Counted from the stretch's first letter, positions 7,616 through 15,909 are shown. The stretch: 26,954 nt of DNA from an uncultured Oscillospiraceae bacterium (GCA_910588935.1 CAJUSM010000014.1:21051-48004), one strand, 5' to 3'. A program made the numbers and translations. The notes: generated by a model from the letters alone, not told the origin.

Positions 7616-8560
7616 ATGACAATACTAGAAGCGGTAATCCAGGGTGTAATCCAGGGCGCTACCGAGTTCCTGCCGGTATCCAGCTCTGGTCACCTGTCCA
7701 TTTCCCAGCATATGTTCGGCATAGAGCTGCCGGGCATCCTGTTCGATGTAATGTTGCATTTAGGCACACTGATTGCGGTGGTCTTTGTATACCGGCAGCT
7801 GGTGTGGCGGCTCATTAAGGAGTTTGGCCTGCTCTGCGCAGACCTGGCCCGAGGCCGGTTTCACTGGAAGGAGATGAGCGACGACCGGCGGCTGATGTTT
7901 ATGCTTATCATCGGTCTGCTGCCCCTGTTTCTGCTGTTCTTTCCCATACCTGGCACAGATATGAAGGTAAAGGATCTTTCCGAGCAGCTGGCCTCCGACT
8001 CTAGCATTGTTGCCGAGGGCCTGGCTCTGTTGGCCACCAGCCTGCTGCTGTTTTTGGGGATTCACGCCAATCAGGTTACCTGCTCGGCCCGCCGGGCTCA
8101 GGATGGCCACGGCAAACGGGTTCCCCCAAAGGGGCGCAGGCGCTTTGAGACCCTAGACGCGGTAATTGTGGGCATAACCCAGTGCCTGGCGGCAATTTTT
8201 CCCGGCCTTTCCCGGTCTGGCTCTACAATGTCTGTTGGGCTGATGCGAGGCATCAACCAGCAGGCGGCGCTGGATTATTCCTTTGTGCTGGGCATCCCCT
8301 CTATTGCGGCGGCGGCGTTGGTTTCCCTAAAGGATGTGGGTACAGCGGGGGAGAGCATTGGCATTGCGCCTTTGGCGGCAGGGGTTATCACAGCGGCGGT
8401 GGTGGGCTTTTTGGCCATTAAGCTGCTCAAATGGATTGTGACCACCAATAAACTGCACATTTTTGCAATTTACGCGCTGCTGGCCGGGGCGGCGGTTACA
8501 GTAATCGGTATTGTAGAGCATACCACCGGCACAAACTTGTTTACCGGTATGCCTCTATAA
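7616..8560 (+). CDS. uppP: Undecaprenyl-diphosphate phosphatase (UppP/BacA)
   Basis: A polytopic membrane phosphatase that converts undecaprenyl diphosphate to the monophosphate, recycling the lipid carrier for peptidoglycan and other surface polymers; it also confers bacitracin tolerance. The family (E/Q)xxxE motif is seen as Q13-GAT-E17 followed by FLPVSSSGHL, and the second motif PGLSRSGST covers residues 196-204 with Arg200. At 314 residues it is 35-45 longer than E. coli or B. subtilis UppP; the extra length lies in the middle, including a basic loop at about residues 155-180. The ATG has AAAGGAGC five bases upstream. It sits between tepA and spoIIIE, probably in one transcript. Confidence 0.94.
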   Translation: MTILEAVIQGVIQGATEFLPVSSSGHLSISQHMFGIELPGILFDVMLHLGTLIAVVFVYRQLVWRLIKEFGLLCADLARGRFHWKEMSDDRRLMFMLIIGLLPLFLLFFPIPGTDMKVKDLSEQLASDSSIVAEGLALLATSLLLFLGIHANQVTCSARRAQDGHGKRVPPKGRRRFETLDAVIVGITQCLAAIFPGLSRSGSTMSVGLMRGINQQAALDYSFVLGIPSIAAAALVSLKDVGTAGESIGIAPLAAGVITAAVVGFLAIKLLKWIVTTNKLHIFAIYALLAGAAVTVIGIVEHTTGTNLFTGMPL

Positions 8561-8617
8561 CCATACTGCCGGATATATCAAGACACAGGAACGAAAAAGG
8601 GTATTGGAGGAGATATT

Positions 8618-11308
8618 TTGGCTGAACAGAGAAAAACCGCCGGGGCGAAAAGGCCGGCGGCCAAGCGGGCCCCTGCCGGAGGGAAGGGCCGAGCCGCCCA
8701 GGGTAGAACAGCCCAGCCCGCTAAACGGGGAGCCGGAGGAAAGCACGGCCCGCCTAAGCCTACCGCGGAGGAGATCCGGCAAAAAAACCAGGTGCGGGCA
8801 GTGGTGCTTTTTGCCTGTGCCATTTTTCTGGGCTGCCTGGTTATCATAGAGGGCGACAGCCTTTGGCGCTGGGCACACCGGGCGGTGCTGGGCCTATTTG
8901 GGGGCTGGGCAGTACTTTGGCCGGTGCTGATGATTTATGTGGCGGTGATCACTACCCTTGACAAGCCTCAGGGCTCAATTGGCGGGCGAATCTGGCTTAC
9001 TGCCTTGGTCATTGTGCTGTTCTGCGCCACTGGCTTTATTTTCGGCGGAGCGAGAATGGCGAAGGATCTCAATTTCTTCGAATACATATCCGCCCTTTAC
9101 CGCCAAAATGCAGGGGTGGGCGGGGGCGTTATCGGCGGCCTGCTGGGCCAGCTGTTAATTTTTGCCGCCGGTAAAACCGGCGCCCAAATTATTATCATCC
9201 TGCTGCTTTTTGTCAGCGTGATGGTGCTTACCGGTACCACTCTCATCGGTTTGTTCCGCACCATCCGGCGGCCGGTGGAGGCGGTGAACGAGGGAATTCA
9301 GGCCTCCCGCCAGCGCAGGGAAGAGGAGCGGCAGATTTTGGCGGAGGATCGGGCTGCCAACTTGGATTTGGACCTGGGTCCTATGGATGCCCCCATGCCC
9401 GCCCATCCGGTTTCCAGCGATATGGCCGCCCTTTTCCCTCCTATTGAGCCCAGAAAGAAAAAGAAGGAGCCCAATGAAAAGCTAGATAAGCTCCAAAAGG
9501 TGTTCGGCATTCAGGCCGAGCCCCCTTCTGTGGAGGCAGCAGAGGTGCAGGCGCCCCAAGAGACACAGGAGCCTCAGCTTCCTGCCTCTCCAGTGGTTTC
9601 AGAGGCCCCAACTCCAACGGTTCGGCCCGACCCTGTGGAGGAACCCCAAGACGAGGAAAAGCTCGATATGCCTCAGCCCCAGTTCCCCAAACCAGAGGAG
9701 CTGTTCCCCAAACCTAAGCAGGAGGAGGTTAAGCTGCCCCCTGCCCGAATGGCCACTCCAGAGGAAACCGCGCTGTACCAGGCTGTAGACCAGGCGGAGA
9801 GTCCGGGGGCCTATTGTTTCCCGCCTGTAAGCATGCTGGCGGTGAGTCCTCAGGTAGACCATGCCAAGGAGACGGAGGAGCTGCAGACCAACGGTAAAAT
9901 CCTGGTGGATACCCTAACCAGCTTTGGAGTACAGACAAAAATTTTGGATATCTGCCGGGGGCCGGCAGTAACTAGGTATGAGATTCAGCCGGCCGCGGGG
10001 GTGAAGATCAGTAAAATCACCAGCCTGGCGGACGACTTGGCCCTAAACCTGGCAGCAACCGGCGTGCGCATCGAGGCCCCCATTCCTGGCAAGGCTGCGG
10101 TGGGCATCGAGGTGCCAAACCGCAGCCGCAGCTCTGTGCGTATGCGGGACCTTATCCAGTCCAATGCCTTCCAAACCTCTAAGGGCAAGCTTTCTGTGGC
10201 GCTGGGCCGGGATATTGCCGGCCAGCCTGTGGTGGCGGACCTGGCCAAAATGCCCCATATTCTCATTGCTGGCACCACTGGCTCAGGCAAGTCTGTGTGC
10301 ATCAACTCCCTTATAGTCAGTATGCTCTATAAAGCCAGCCCAGACGAGGTTCGATTCCTGATGATCGATCCCAAGGCCGTGGAGCTTACAGAGTATAACG
10401 GCCTGCCCCATATGCTGGTACCAGTGGTTACAGATCCCCACAAGGCGTCGGGAGCTTTAGGCTGGGCTGTAAACGAGATGATGAAGCGGTACAAGATCTT
10501 CTCCGAGAACAATGTGCGGAATCTCAGTGGCTATAACAATCTGGCCGAAGCCCAGAACTATGAGGACGAAAACGGCCAGCCTATGCCCGCCATGCCCCAG
10601 ATCGTTATTATTATCGACGAGCTGGCGGATTTGATGATGGCGGCGCCCAAAGAGGTAGAAGATTCCATCTGCCGCCTGGCCCAGTTGGCCCGTGCTGCTG
10701 GAATGCACCTGGTAGTGGCCACTCAGCGCCCCTCGGTGGATGTGGTTACCGGTTTGATTAAGGCCAATATTCCCAGCAGAATCGCCCTAACAGTGTCTAC
10801 CGCGGTGGATTCCAGAACCATTATCGACGCGGTGGGCGCGGACAAGCTGCTGGGCAATGGCGACATGCTGTTTGCTCCGGTGGGTTCCAACAAGCCCATC
10901 CGGGTACAGGGCTGCTATGTAAGCGATGAGGAGATTTCTTCTATTGTAGGCTTTGTAAAGAAGACCAAGTCAATGGATTACGACGAGAATGTGATTGAGG
11001 AGATCGAGCGGAACGCTGCCAGTGCAGACTCTGGCAAGGGCGGAGACGAGTTGGGCGGCGGCGATATGGATCCCATGATGGACGAGGCTATTAAAGTGGT
11101 TGTAGAGGCCGGCCAGGCCAGCACATCCCTGCTCCAGCGCCGGCTGCGGCTGGGCTATGCCCGGGCGGGGCGGCTGATTGACGAGATGGAGCAGCTGGGC
11201 ATTGTAGGTCCCCACGAGGGCTCCAAGCCCCGGCAAGTGCTGATGAGTTATAACCAATGGCTGGAGCGGAACATGCAGAAGCAGGATCCGCCAAAAGAAG
11301 GCGAATAA
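8618..11308 (+). CDS. spoIIIE: DNA translocase SpoIIIE/FtsK
   Basis: An 896-residue membrane-anchored, hexameric DNA pump that moves the chromosome through the division or sporulation septum. A basic Lys/Arg/Ala-rich N-terminus (1-55) precedes four membrane helices (about 60-215), a Pro/Glu-rich linker (about 225-400), the alpha/beta RecA-like motor with Walker A GTTGSGKS at 552-559 and Walker B IVIIIDELADL with Asp667, and a C-terminal winged-helix gamma domain (about 815-880) that reads oriented DNA signals. The start is TTG with GGAGGAG five bases upstream. A bidirectional terminator follows immediately. SpoIIIE versus vegetative FtsK cannot be separated by sequence alone; the sporulation neighbourhood and tepA synteny favour SpoIIIE. 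Confidence 0.95.
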   Translation: MAEQRKTAGAKRPAAKRAPAGGKGRAAQGRTAQPAKRGAGGKHGPPKPTAEEIRQKNQVRAVVLFACAIFLGCLVIIEGDSLWRWAHRAVLGLFGGWAVLWPVLMIYVAVITTLDKPQGSIGGRIWLTALVIVLFCATGFIFGGARMAKDLNFFEYISALYRQNAGVGGGVIGGLLGQLLIFAAGKTGAQIIIILLLFVSVMVLTGTTLIGLFRTIRRPVEAVNEGIQASRQRREEERQILAEDRAANLDLDLGPMDAPMPAHPVSSDMAALFPPIEPRKKKKEPNEKLDKLQKVFGIQAEPPSVEAAEVQAPQETQEPQLPASPVVSEAPTPTVRPDPVEEPQDEEKLDMPQPQFPKPEELFPKPKQEEVKLPPARMATPEETALYQAVDQAESPGAYCFPPVSMLAVSPQVDHAKETEELQTNGKILVDTLTSFGVQTKILDICRGPAVTRYEIQPAAGVKISKITSLADDLALNLAATGVRIEAPIPGKAAVGIEVPNRSRSSVRMRDLIQSNAFQTSKGKLSVALGRDIAGQPVVADLAKMPHILIAGTTGSGKSVCINSLIVSMLYKASPDEVRFLMIDPKAVELTEYNGLPHMLVPVVTDPHKASGALGWAVNEMMKRYKIFSENNVRNLSGYNNLAEAQNYEDENGQPMPAMPQIVIIIDELADLMMAAPKEVEDSICRLAQLARAAGMHLVVATQRPSVDVVTGLIKANIPSRIALTVSTAVDSRTIIDAVGADKLLGNGDMLFAPVGSNKPIRVQGCYVSDEEISSIVGFVKKTKSMDYDENVIEEIERNAASADSGKGGDELGGGDMDPMMDEAIKVVVEAGQASTSLLQRRLRLGYARAGRLIDEMEQLGIVGPHEGSKPRQVLMSYNQWLERNMQKQDPPKEGE

Positions 11309-11309
11309 G

Positions 11310-11351
11310 AAAAGCGGCCGTTCCGGGGTATTCCCCAGAGCGGCCGCTTTT
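11310..11351. terminator. Bidirectional terminator between convergent genes
   Basis: An 11-base-pair stem AAAAGCGGCCG/CGGCCGCTTTT with an additional inner GGGG/CCCC pairing. T-runs occur on both strands. It lies between the spoIIIE stop and the stop of the minus-strand stalk-domain gene, so it can serve both. Confidence 0.88.
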
Positions 11352-11369
11352 ATGCACAAATTGCGAGCC

Positions 11370-12851
11370 CTATTCTTCTTCGCTTAGCTCCCGGTACAAC
11401 ACCTTCGGGTTGTCCTTATAGGGTCCCTCTTGATTCAACAAATCGTCCAAAAGCTGCTTGTCGATGGTCTTTCCGTCCATGGCAGTGGCGTAGTAGCCCT
11501 GATCACCTCCAAAGGCAATGGTCTTCTCGTCCAGCACGCAGACGGTGACTTCCGCGTGGGTCAGGTTGCCCTCCTTATCCACCGCCAGCCATTGGACAAA
11601 GCACCTGCCATCGTCCGCTTTGTCCCAGGCGCTGCCGGGAACCCGCTCCCCCACCTGGAAACGGATATTGCCTATATTCTCCCCCAGACGCTTTACCAGC
11701 TCCGGATCCGAGACGTCCGCCATAATTGCGCCTGTTCCATTTTCAATCCACAGATATTGGGCGTCCAGCGCGCCGGGGAGAGTTTTAATGGGGAACTTGT
11801 CCCTCCAATCCGCCTGGGGAAACTTGTCCAGCAGCCGGCCGAACCAATCCATATCCAGAGGATCGCTGGTCACGCTGCGGAAGAATTTATCGTATTTCAA
11901 GGTTGTCCCGGAGTTCACCCCGATGGACTCTACCATTTCTCCTGAATCCTTGTACCAGGTGAAGGTCAGGCCGCAGCCTGCCCAGCCCAAATAGCTGTCC
12001 TCCCGCCGGCACTCCACAGAATTGAACAGGTCCGTAAGCGCGGCGATGGTTTCCGGGTCGTCAATTTTCACCGTTTTGCCCCGGTCCCCGCCGTCCAGAA
12101 TAATCCAGTCCGCCTGGCCGATGTCAAAGAGCTTCTCCGGCTCGAACTCCTGGGGCTTTCCCGCCAGCACCCGGCGGATGCGCTCAATGTCCAGAATGTC
12201 GAGGTACTCATTCGTATAATAATCCCCCAGATAGGTCATATAGTGCTCAGAAACGTCTTCATATTTGCAGACACAGTCCCCTTCCTCATCCAAGAAGACC
12301 ACGTCGATGCCGCTGCCCTGGTAGTCCTCCGGTTTTTCCCCGTTTTCGCTAATCACCTTCCGATAATACCGAAGCCTGTGAAGCCAGGAGAAGCAGGCGT
12401 CGTCAGGATCCGGATCCGCCAAAGCGTCCACCACGGCGCTGTTGCCCTCCTGGTCCCGGAACTCTATGGTTTTCACCAGCTCCATACGCTTTTCTAGGTT
12501 CTGTTCCAGCAGCTCCTTTTCCACCTCTTCCGGCCTGGGGGAGGGCTCCATGCGTACTGTACGGTCCTTAGAGGAGTAGTCCACCGAGTAGTGCAGCCGT
12601 TCAGCCAGAGCCCGTACCGGGGCGTAGGCAGCGCCATCGTAGAGGAACACAGGCAACTCCCGGCCGCTGTTGCTTTTCGGCACAAAGTCTTTGCCCTCCA
12701 CCTCCAGCTTTACATTTTGAGAAACTTGAATGGTCTGGCTGGCTTCTGGCTTAGGCGCCTGATTTCCAGTTGCCTGGATTCCCACTCCCGCAGCCAATAG
12801 GCAGCACAAAAATCCGACAAGCAGGGTGGAAGATTTCTTTTTGTCCATCAT
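11370..12851 (-). CDS. Secreted stalk-domain (copper amine oxidase N-terminal-like) protein, function unknown
   Basis: A 493-residue exported protein. Residues 1-28 form a signal peptide (MMDKKKSS followed by a hydrophobic run). Residues about 45-102 resemble the copper amine oxidase N-terminal 'stalk' domain common in clostridial secreted proteins, with PVFLYDGAAYAPVRALAERL and DRTVRM. No amine oxidase catalytic domain follows. The rest (about 105-493) is acidic, rich in Asp, Glu and Trp; I do not recognise it. The segment near 255-340 (VKIDDPETIAALTDLFNSV) looks like a small repeated alpha/beta domain seen in other clostridial lipoproteins, but this is impression only. Two adjacent ATGs (12851 and 12848) follow GGAAGGAG. 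It is probably monocistronic. Confidence 0.8.
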   Translation of the reverse strand: MMDKKKSSTLLVGFLCCLLAAGVGIQATGNQAPKPEASQTIQVSQNVKLEVEGKDFVPKSNSGRELPVFLYDGAAYAPVRALAERLHYSVDYSSKDRTVRMEPSPRPEEVEKELLEQNLEKRMELVKTIEFRDQEGNSAVVDALADPDPDDACFSWLHRLRYYRKVISENGEKPEDYQGSGIDVVFLDEEGDCVCKYEDVSEHYMTYLGDYYTNEYLDILDIERIRRVLAGKPQEFEPEKLFDIGQADWIILDGGDRGKTVKIDDPETIAALTDLFNSVECRREDSYLGWAGCGLTFTWYKDSGEMVESIGVNSGTTLKYDKFFRSVTSDPLDMDWFGRLLDKFPQADWRDKFPIKTLPGALDAQYLWIENGTGAIMADVSDPELVKRLGENIGNIRFQVGERVPGSAWDKADDGRCFVQWLAVDKEGNLTHAEVTVCVLDEKTIAFGGDQGYYATAMDGKTIDKQLLDDLLNQEGPYKDNPKVLYRELSEEE

Positions 12852-12941
12852 TCTACTCCTTCCTTTTTTGAAATGCCCGATAGATTCCTTTGGCGTGTGG
12901 TCTAAGTGTGATCATATACTTGTATTATCGGATGCTTTTAG

Positions 12942-12970
12942 AAAAACCTTAGAGGCGCGAAGAGGTTTTT
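12942..12970. terminator. Weak hairpin with T-runs upstream of the stalk-domain gene
   Basis: AAAAACCT and AGGTTTTT form an eight-pair stem with a 13-base loop. It is symmetric, with T-runs on both strands, but has few GC pairs. On the minus strand it lies after the GNAT gene and before the stalk-domain gene, so it could be a backup terminator or a leader hairpin. Confidence 0.35.
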
Positions 12971-13082
12971 GCATAATTTTTAAAATTTTTTGTGCTTTTT
13001 GACAAAAGAAGAAAGGGGAGAATGCCTGTACTTTTGGGGGAGATAAAGGATAATGGATGGAATGGACCAGCTTTTCTATAAT

Positions 13083-13111
13083 AAACTGGGCTCTTAAACT
13101 TTGCCCAGTTT
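13083..13111 (-). terminator. Terminator overlapping the 3' end of the GNAT gene
   Basis: Inverted repeat AAACTGGGC/GCCCAGTTT with an 11-base loop that contains the stop codon. The upstream arm is made from the last codons of the GNAT gene (read on the minus strand), and the downstream arm runs into TTTATTATA. A compact gene end where coding sequence doubles as the terminator stem. Confidence 0.6.
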
Positions 13112-13549
13112 CATTTGCAGATACACCATGTCCACCAGCTGCTTGCCGCATTCAAAGATAGGATGGTCATAGTGGTCTGTAAAGAAGTTTTTTACACAGT
13201 GAGAACGCCGGAACCCGCAGCTCTCGTAAAAGGGCACGGTAAGGGGGCTGTCTCCAGTGCCCACCTGCATCAGCCGGTATTGATCCCAATATTTTTCCTG
13301 CAAAAAGCGGATGAGCTCCCTACCCAGGCCCTGCCTTTGAAATTCTGGCCGGACCGCGATGTTTTTTAGCTCCAGTATGCCGTCTCCCTCATCGGTTACA
13401 ACGCAGACCGCCTTTACACCCCTTTCCCCTGTTAGGGCAAACATTGTTCCCTGTTGGAGGTACCGGTCGATCATGCTTTCCTGCTCGTCTGCCAGAAGCA
13501 GCAGATCCAGGTAGAGCTTTTTGTGTTCTTTGATTTCACAGATTTTCAT
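13094..13549 (-). CDS. GNAT family N-acetyltransferase
   Basis: A 151-residue acetyl-CoA-dependent acyltransferase. The core strand and pyrophosphate-binding loop read LKNIAVRPEFQRQGLGRELI (about 61-80), with Q71-RQG-L-G76 as the motif A signature, and FYESCGF at 107-113 is the typical motif B end. The substrate cannot be told from the sequence. The ATG has AAGGTG about nine bases upstream. It is divergent from the hybrid histidine kinase; the 97-base gap is AT-rich. No partner gene is evident; the downstream terminator suggests a single-gene transcript. Confidence 0.9.
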   Translation of the reverse strand: MKICEIKEHKKLYLDLLLLADEQESMIDRYLQQGTMFALTGERGVKAVCVVTDEGDGILELKNIAVRPEFQRQGLGRELIRFLQEKYWDQYRLMQVGTGDSPLTVPFYESCGFRRSHCVKNFFTDHYDHPIFECGKQLVDMVYLQMKLGKV

Positions 13550-13612
13550 GCTTGTTCACCTTATTCTGGCATGATATTTTGAAAGAAATTTAAAAAATCT
13601 TTTTACTAGGCC

Positions 13613-13641
13613 TTTACTTTTTTGGCTGGATTCTTTAAAAT
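13613..13641 (+). promoter_or_regulatory. Candidate promoter for the hybrid histidine kinase
   Basis: TTTACT, a 17-base spacer and TAAAAT. Transcription would begin near 13648, which makes the GTG at 13647 an unlikely start codon and supports the internal GTG at 13704. Confidence 0.45.
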
Positions 13642-13703
13642 GTAGGGTGAAAACCCGCTGGACTAACTTAGGTACAGTCCTTTTTGAAAAGGGGGCGGCA
13701 AGG

Positions 13704-15794
13704 GTGAGACAAAAGAGGATAGTGGCGTTAGCGGCAGCTCTGGCTGTGGTGGTTGTTTTAGGGGGCTGGGGCTTTGCCCGGGGAGTGAGCCGAGAGCTTT
13801 GGGAGAGCGCTCTGGGCATGGTAATGGAAAGCTCTCGCCAAGGCGCGGAAAATTTGGGTTATCAGATAGAAAACGATTATACTGTTATGGAACAGCTATG
13901 GGAGGGAATTCGGGACGCGGAAAGTTTGGAGGACGCGCTGGCTTTGGGAGAGGGGAGCGAGGGGGGTATTCTGCTTTTTCCTACCGGAGGCAAAATAATT
14001 GCGGGCATGGGGGAACGGGACCAGGTGGTAGAGGATTTTCTGCAGACTGCCACAGAGGAAAAGGGGATTTTTGGGCCCCATATCAACAGTGTAATAGGGG
14101 AAGAGGTGTTCAGCCTCTACCGAAAGTGCTCTTTGGTAGACGGCTCTCAGGCCTATTTGGTCAAGGAGTACCGTACCCGGGAAATTGCCGAGCACTTTAC
14201 CCTTTCATTTTATGGCGGTACAGGATTATCCTATTTGGTAGATCAAAGCGGGGCCATTATGGTCCAGCCCTTTGGGCAGGAGGCCGGAGCGGCCAGTTTG
14301 TTTGACCTAATCTCCCAAGAGAAAAACGATTCTCAGGCAATTGCCCGGCTGCGGGAGAACCTAGCCGGTTTGAAAAGCGATTGGGCCAGGCTCTGGTGCG
14401 GCGAGGCTGTAGGAAATGTAGTATTCTGTTATCAGCCGCTGCCGGGAGAATCTGGCTGGATACTGGTGTCTGCTGTGCCGGAAAGGGATATGATGGCTCA
14501 GGCAGAAAGGATTCTTGCCATAACCTTGCTGTTCTCAGGCTTGGCCATTGTGATTATATTGGCAGCCGTGCTGATGCTCTGCGGCAGCAAGCTGCGGGAG
14601 AACCGGCAGCGCACCCAGGAGGTGGAGTGGGCCTTAGCTGTGGCAGACAAGGCCAATCGGGTAAAGGGCCGGTTTCTTATGGACATCTCTCACGATATCC
14701 GCACCCCCCTCAATGGGATTGTCGGCATGACAGCCATTGCAAAAGAAAACCTGGAGAACCCGCCTAAGCTGGCGGACTGCTTGGAAAAAATCAGCATTTC
14801 CAGTGCCCATCTGCTTACCCTAATCAGCGATGTACTGGATATGTCCCAAATTGAGCAGGGCAAAGCTATTTTGATCCGGGAGCCGGTGGAGCTGGCCCAG
14901 CTCTACGGTGAAATTACCAACCTTATGGAGCGCCGGGCCCAGGAGGCCGGCCTGGCCCTTCGGGCAGAGCCTGCCCGGCTGGAGGACAGATGCGTGTGGG
15001 GAGATCCCCAGCGTATCCGGCAGATTTTGATGAATGTAATCGGCAATGCAATTAAGTACACCCCTGCTGGCGGCAGTGTAGTCATTGAGCTTACCCAGCT
15101 GACTCAGGAGGAAAAAGAGCAGCGTACTTATTGTTTTCGCTGCAAAGATACAGGGATTGGTATGGAGGAAGAGTTTATAGAAAAGGTCTTTCTCCCCTTC
15201 GAGCGCGCTAGAAATACAACAGACAGCAAAATTCCCGGTGTAGGCGTAGGCCTGTCCATTACAAAAAGCCTGGTAGACCTAATGGGCGGGGAGATCTGGG
15301 CAGAAAGTGTGTTGGGCAAGGGCTCGGTCTTTACCGTAACACTTCCGCTAAAGGTACGGGAGGAGGAGCCTGTCCCTCAAGAAGAGCCTGTACTGGGAGA
15401 GTCTCCAGACTACTCGGCCAAGCGGGTGCTGGTAGTGGAAGACAACGAACTGAATATGGAGATTCTGGAAGATCTATTAACTATGACTGGGGTTCAAACC
15501 GAGAAAGCCTACGATGGTCAGGAGGCGGTAGAGCTGGTAAAGAACCAGCCAGAGGGGTATTATGACCTGATCTTTATGGACATCCAAATGCCGGTACTGG
15601 ATGGCTACTCAGCCACCCGGCTTATCCGCAGCCTGGGAAGGGAAGACACAGCCCGGGTGCCTATTTACGCGGTATCGGCCAATGCCTTGGCCCAGGACGT
15701 GGCCAAGGCCCTGGAGGCGGGAATGAACGGCCATATTGCCAAACCAGTGGATCTGGAAGCCCTAGGAAAGGTACTAAAGCACTGCCTGGCATAA
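13704..15794 (+). CDS. Hybrid sensor histidine kinase with C-terminal receiver
   Basis: About 696 residues from the GTG at 13704, which has AAGGGGG eight bases upstream and opens straight onto a membrane helix; the frame is open from a GTG at 13647 without a ribosome site. Order: membrane helix (about 5-28), an extracellular sensor of some 240 residues that I cannot assign, a second helix (about 269-291), HisKA with the phosphoacceptor His330 in SHDIRTPLNG, HATPase (about 430-560) with GNAIKYTP, DTGIGM and GVGVGLSI boxes, and a receiver (about 575-695) with VVEDNELN, phospho-Asp626 in FMDIQMP and the late Lys in AKPVD. There is no Hpt domain, output domain or response regulator nearby, so it is an orphan; its target is unknown. 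The last codons form the first copy of a tandem repeat. Confidence 0.93.
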   Translation: MRQKRIVALAAALAVVVVLGGWGFARGVSRELWESALGMVMESSRQGAENLGYQIENDYTVMEQLWEGIRDAESLEDALALGEGSEGGILLFPTGGKIIAGMGERDQVVEDFLQTATEEKGIFGPHINSVIGEEVFSLYRKCSLVDGSQAYLVKEYRTREIAEHFTLSFYGGTGLSYLVDQSGAIMVQPFGQEAGAASLFDLISQEKNDSQAIARLRENLAGLKSDWARLWCGEAVGNVVFCYQPLPGESGWILVSAVPERDMMAQAERILAITLLFSGLAIVIILAAVLMLCGSKLRENRQRTQEVEWALAVADKANRVKGRFLMDISHDIRTPLNGIVGMTAIAKENLENPPKLADCLEKISISSAHLLTLISDVLDMSQIEQGKAILIREPVELAQLYGEITNLMERRAQEAGLALRAEPARLEDRCVWGDPQRIRQILMNVIGNAIKYTPAGGSVVIELTQLTQEEKEQRTYCFRCKDTGIGMEEEFIEKVFLPFERARNTTDSKIPGVGVGLSITKSLVDLMGGEIWAESVLGKGSVFTVTLPLKVREEEPVPQEEPVLGESPDYSAKRVLVVEDNELNMEILEDLLTMTGVQTEKAYDGQEAVELVKNQPEGYYDLIFMDIQMPVLDGYSATRLIRSLGREDTARVPIYAVSANALAQDVAKALEAGMNGHIAKPVDLEALGKVLKHCLA

Positions 15795-15891
15795 GCGAAG
15801 CGTTGCCTGGCATAAGCGAAGCGTTGCCTGGCATAAGCAAAGCGTTGCCTGGCATAAGCAAAGCGTTGCCTGGTATAAGGAAAAGGTTGCC
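15783..15891 (+). repeat. 21-bp tandem direct repeat, five copies plus a four-base remnant
   Basis: Copies start at 15783, 15804, 15825, 15846 and 15867, with a remnant TGCC at 15888. Copies 1 and 2 are identical, copies 3 and 4 are identical to each other and differ from these by one base (GCGAA to GCAAA), and copy 5 has several changes. Copies 1-4 each begin with TGCCTGGCA, a 9-bp palindrome with a single central base. The 21-base period equals two helical turns and is a multiple of three. Copy 1 supplies the last codons and TAA of the kinase gene, so the same Cys-Leu-Ala-stop context recurs in frame, with further TAAs at 15813, 15834, 15855 and 15876. Confidence 0.95.
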
Positions 15892-15909
15892 GAATGAGGA
15901 GGCAGGAGA

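Noticed and set aside
12977..13005. Possible minus-strand promoter TTGTCA-17-TAAAAA before the stalk-domain gene
   Set aside because: The -10 is poor and the A/T-rich tract makes chance matches likely.
15783..15891. CRISPR array
   Set aside because: The repeats are directly adjacent with no spacers, and no cas genes are present.
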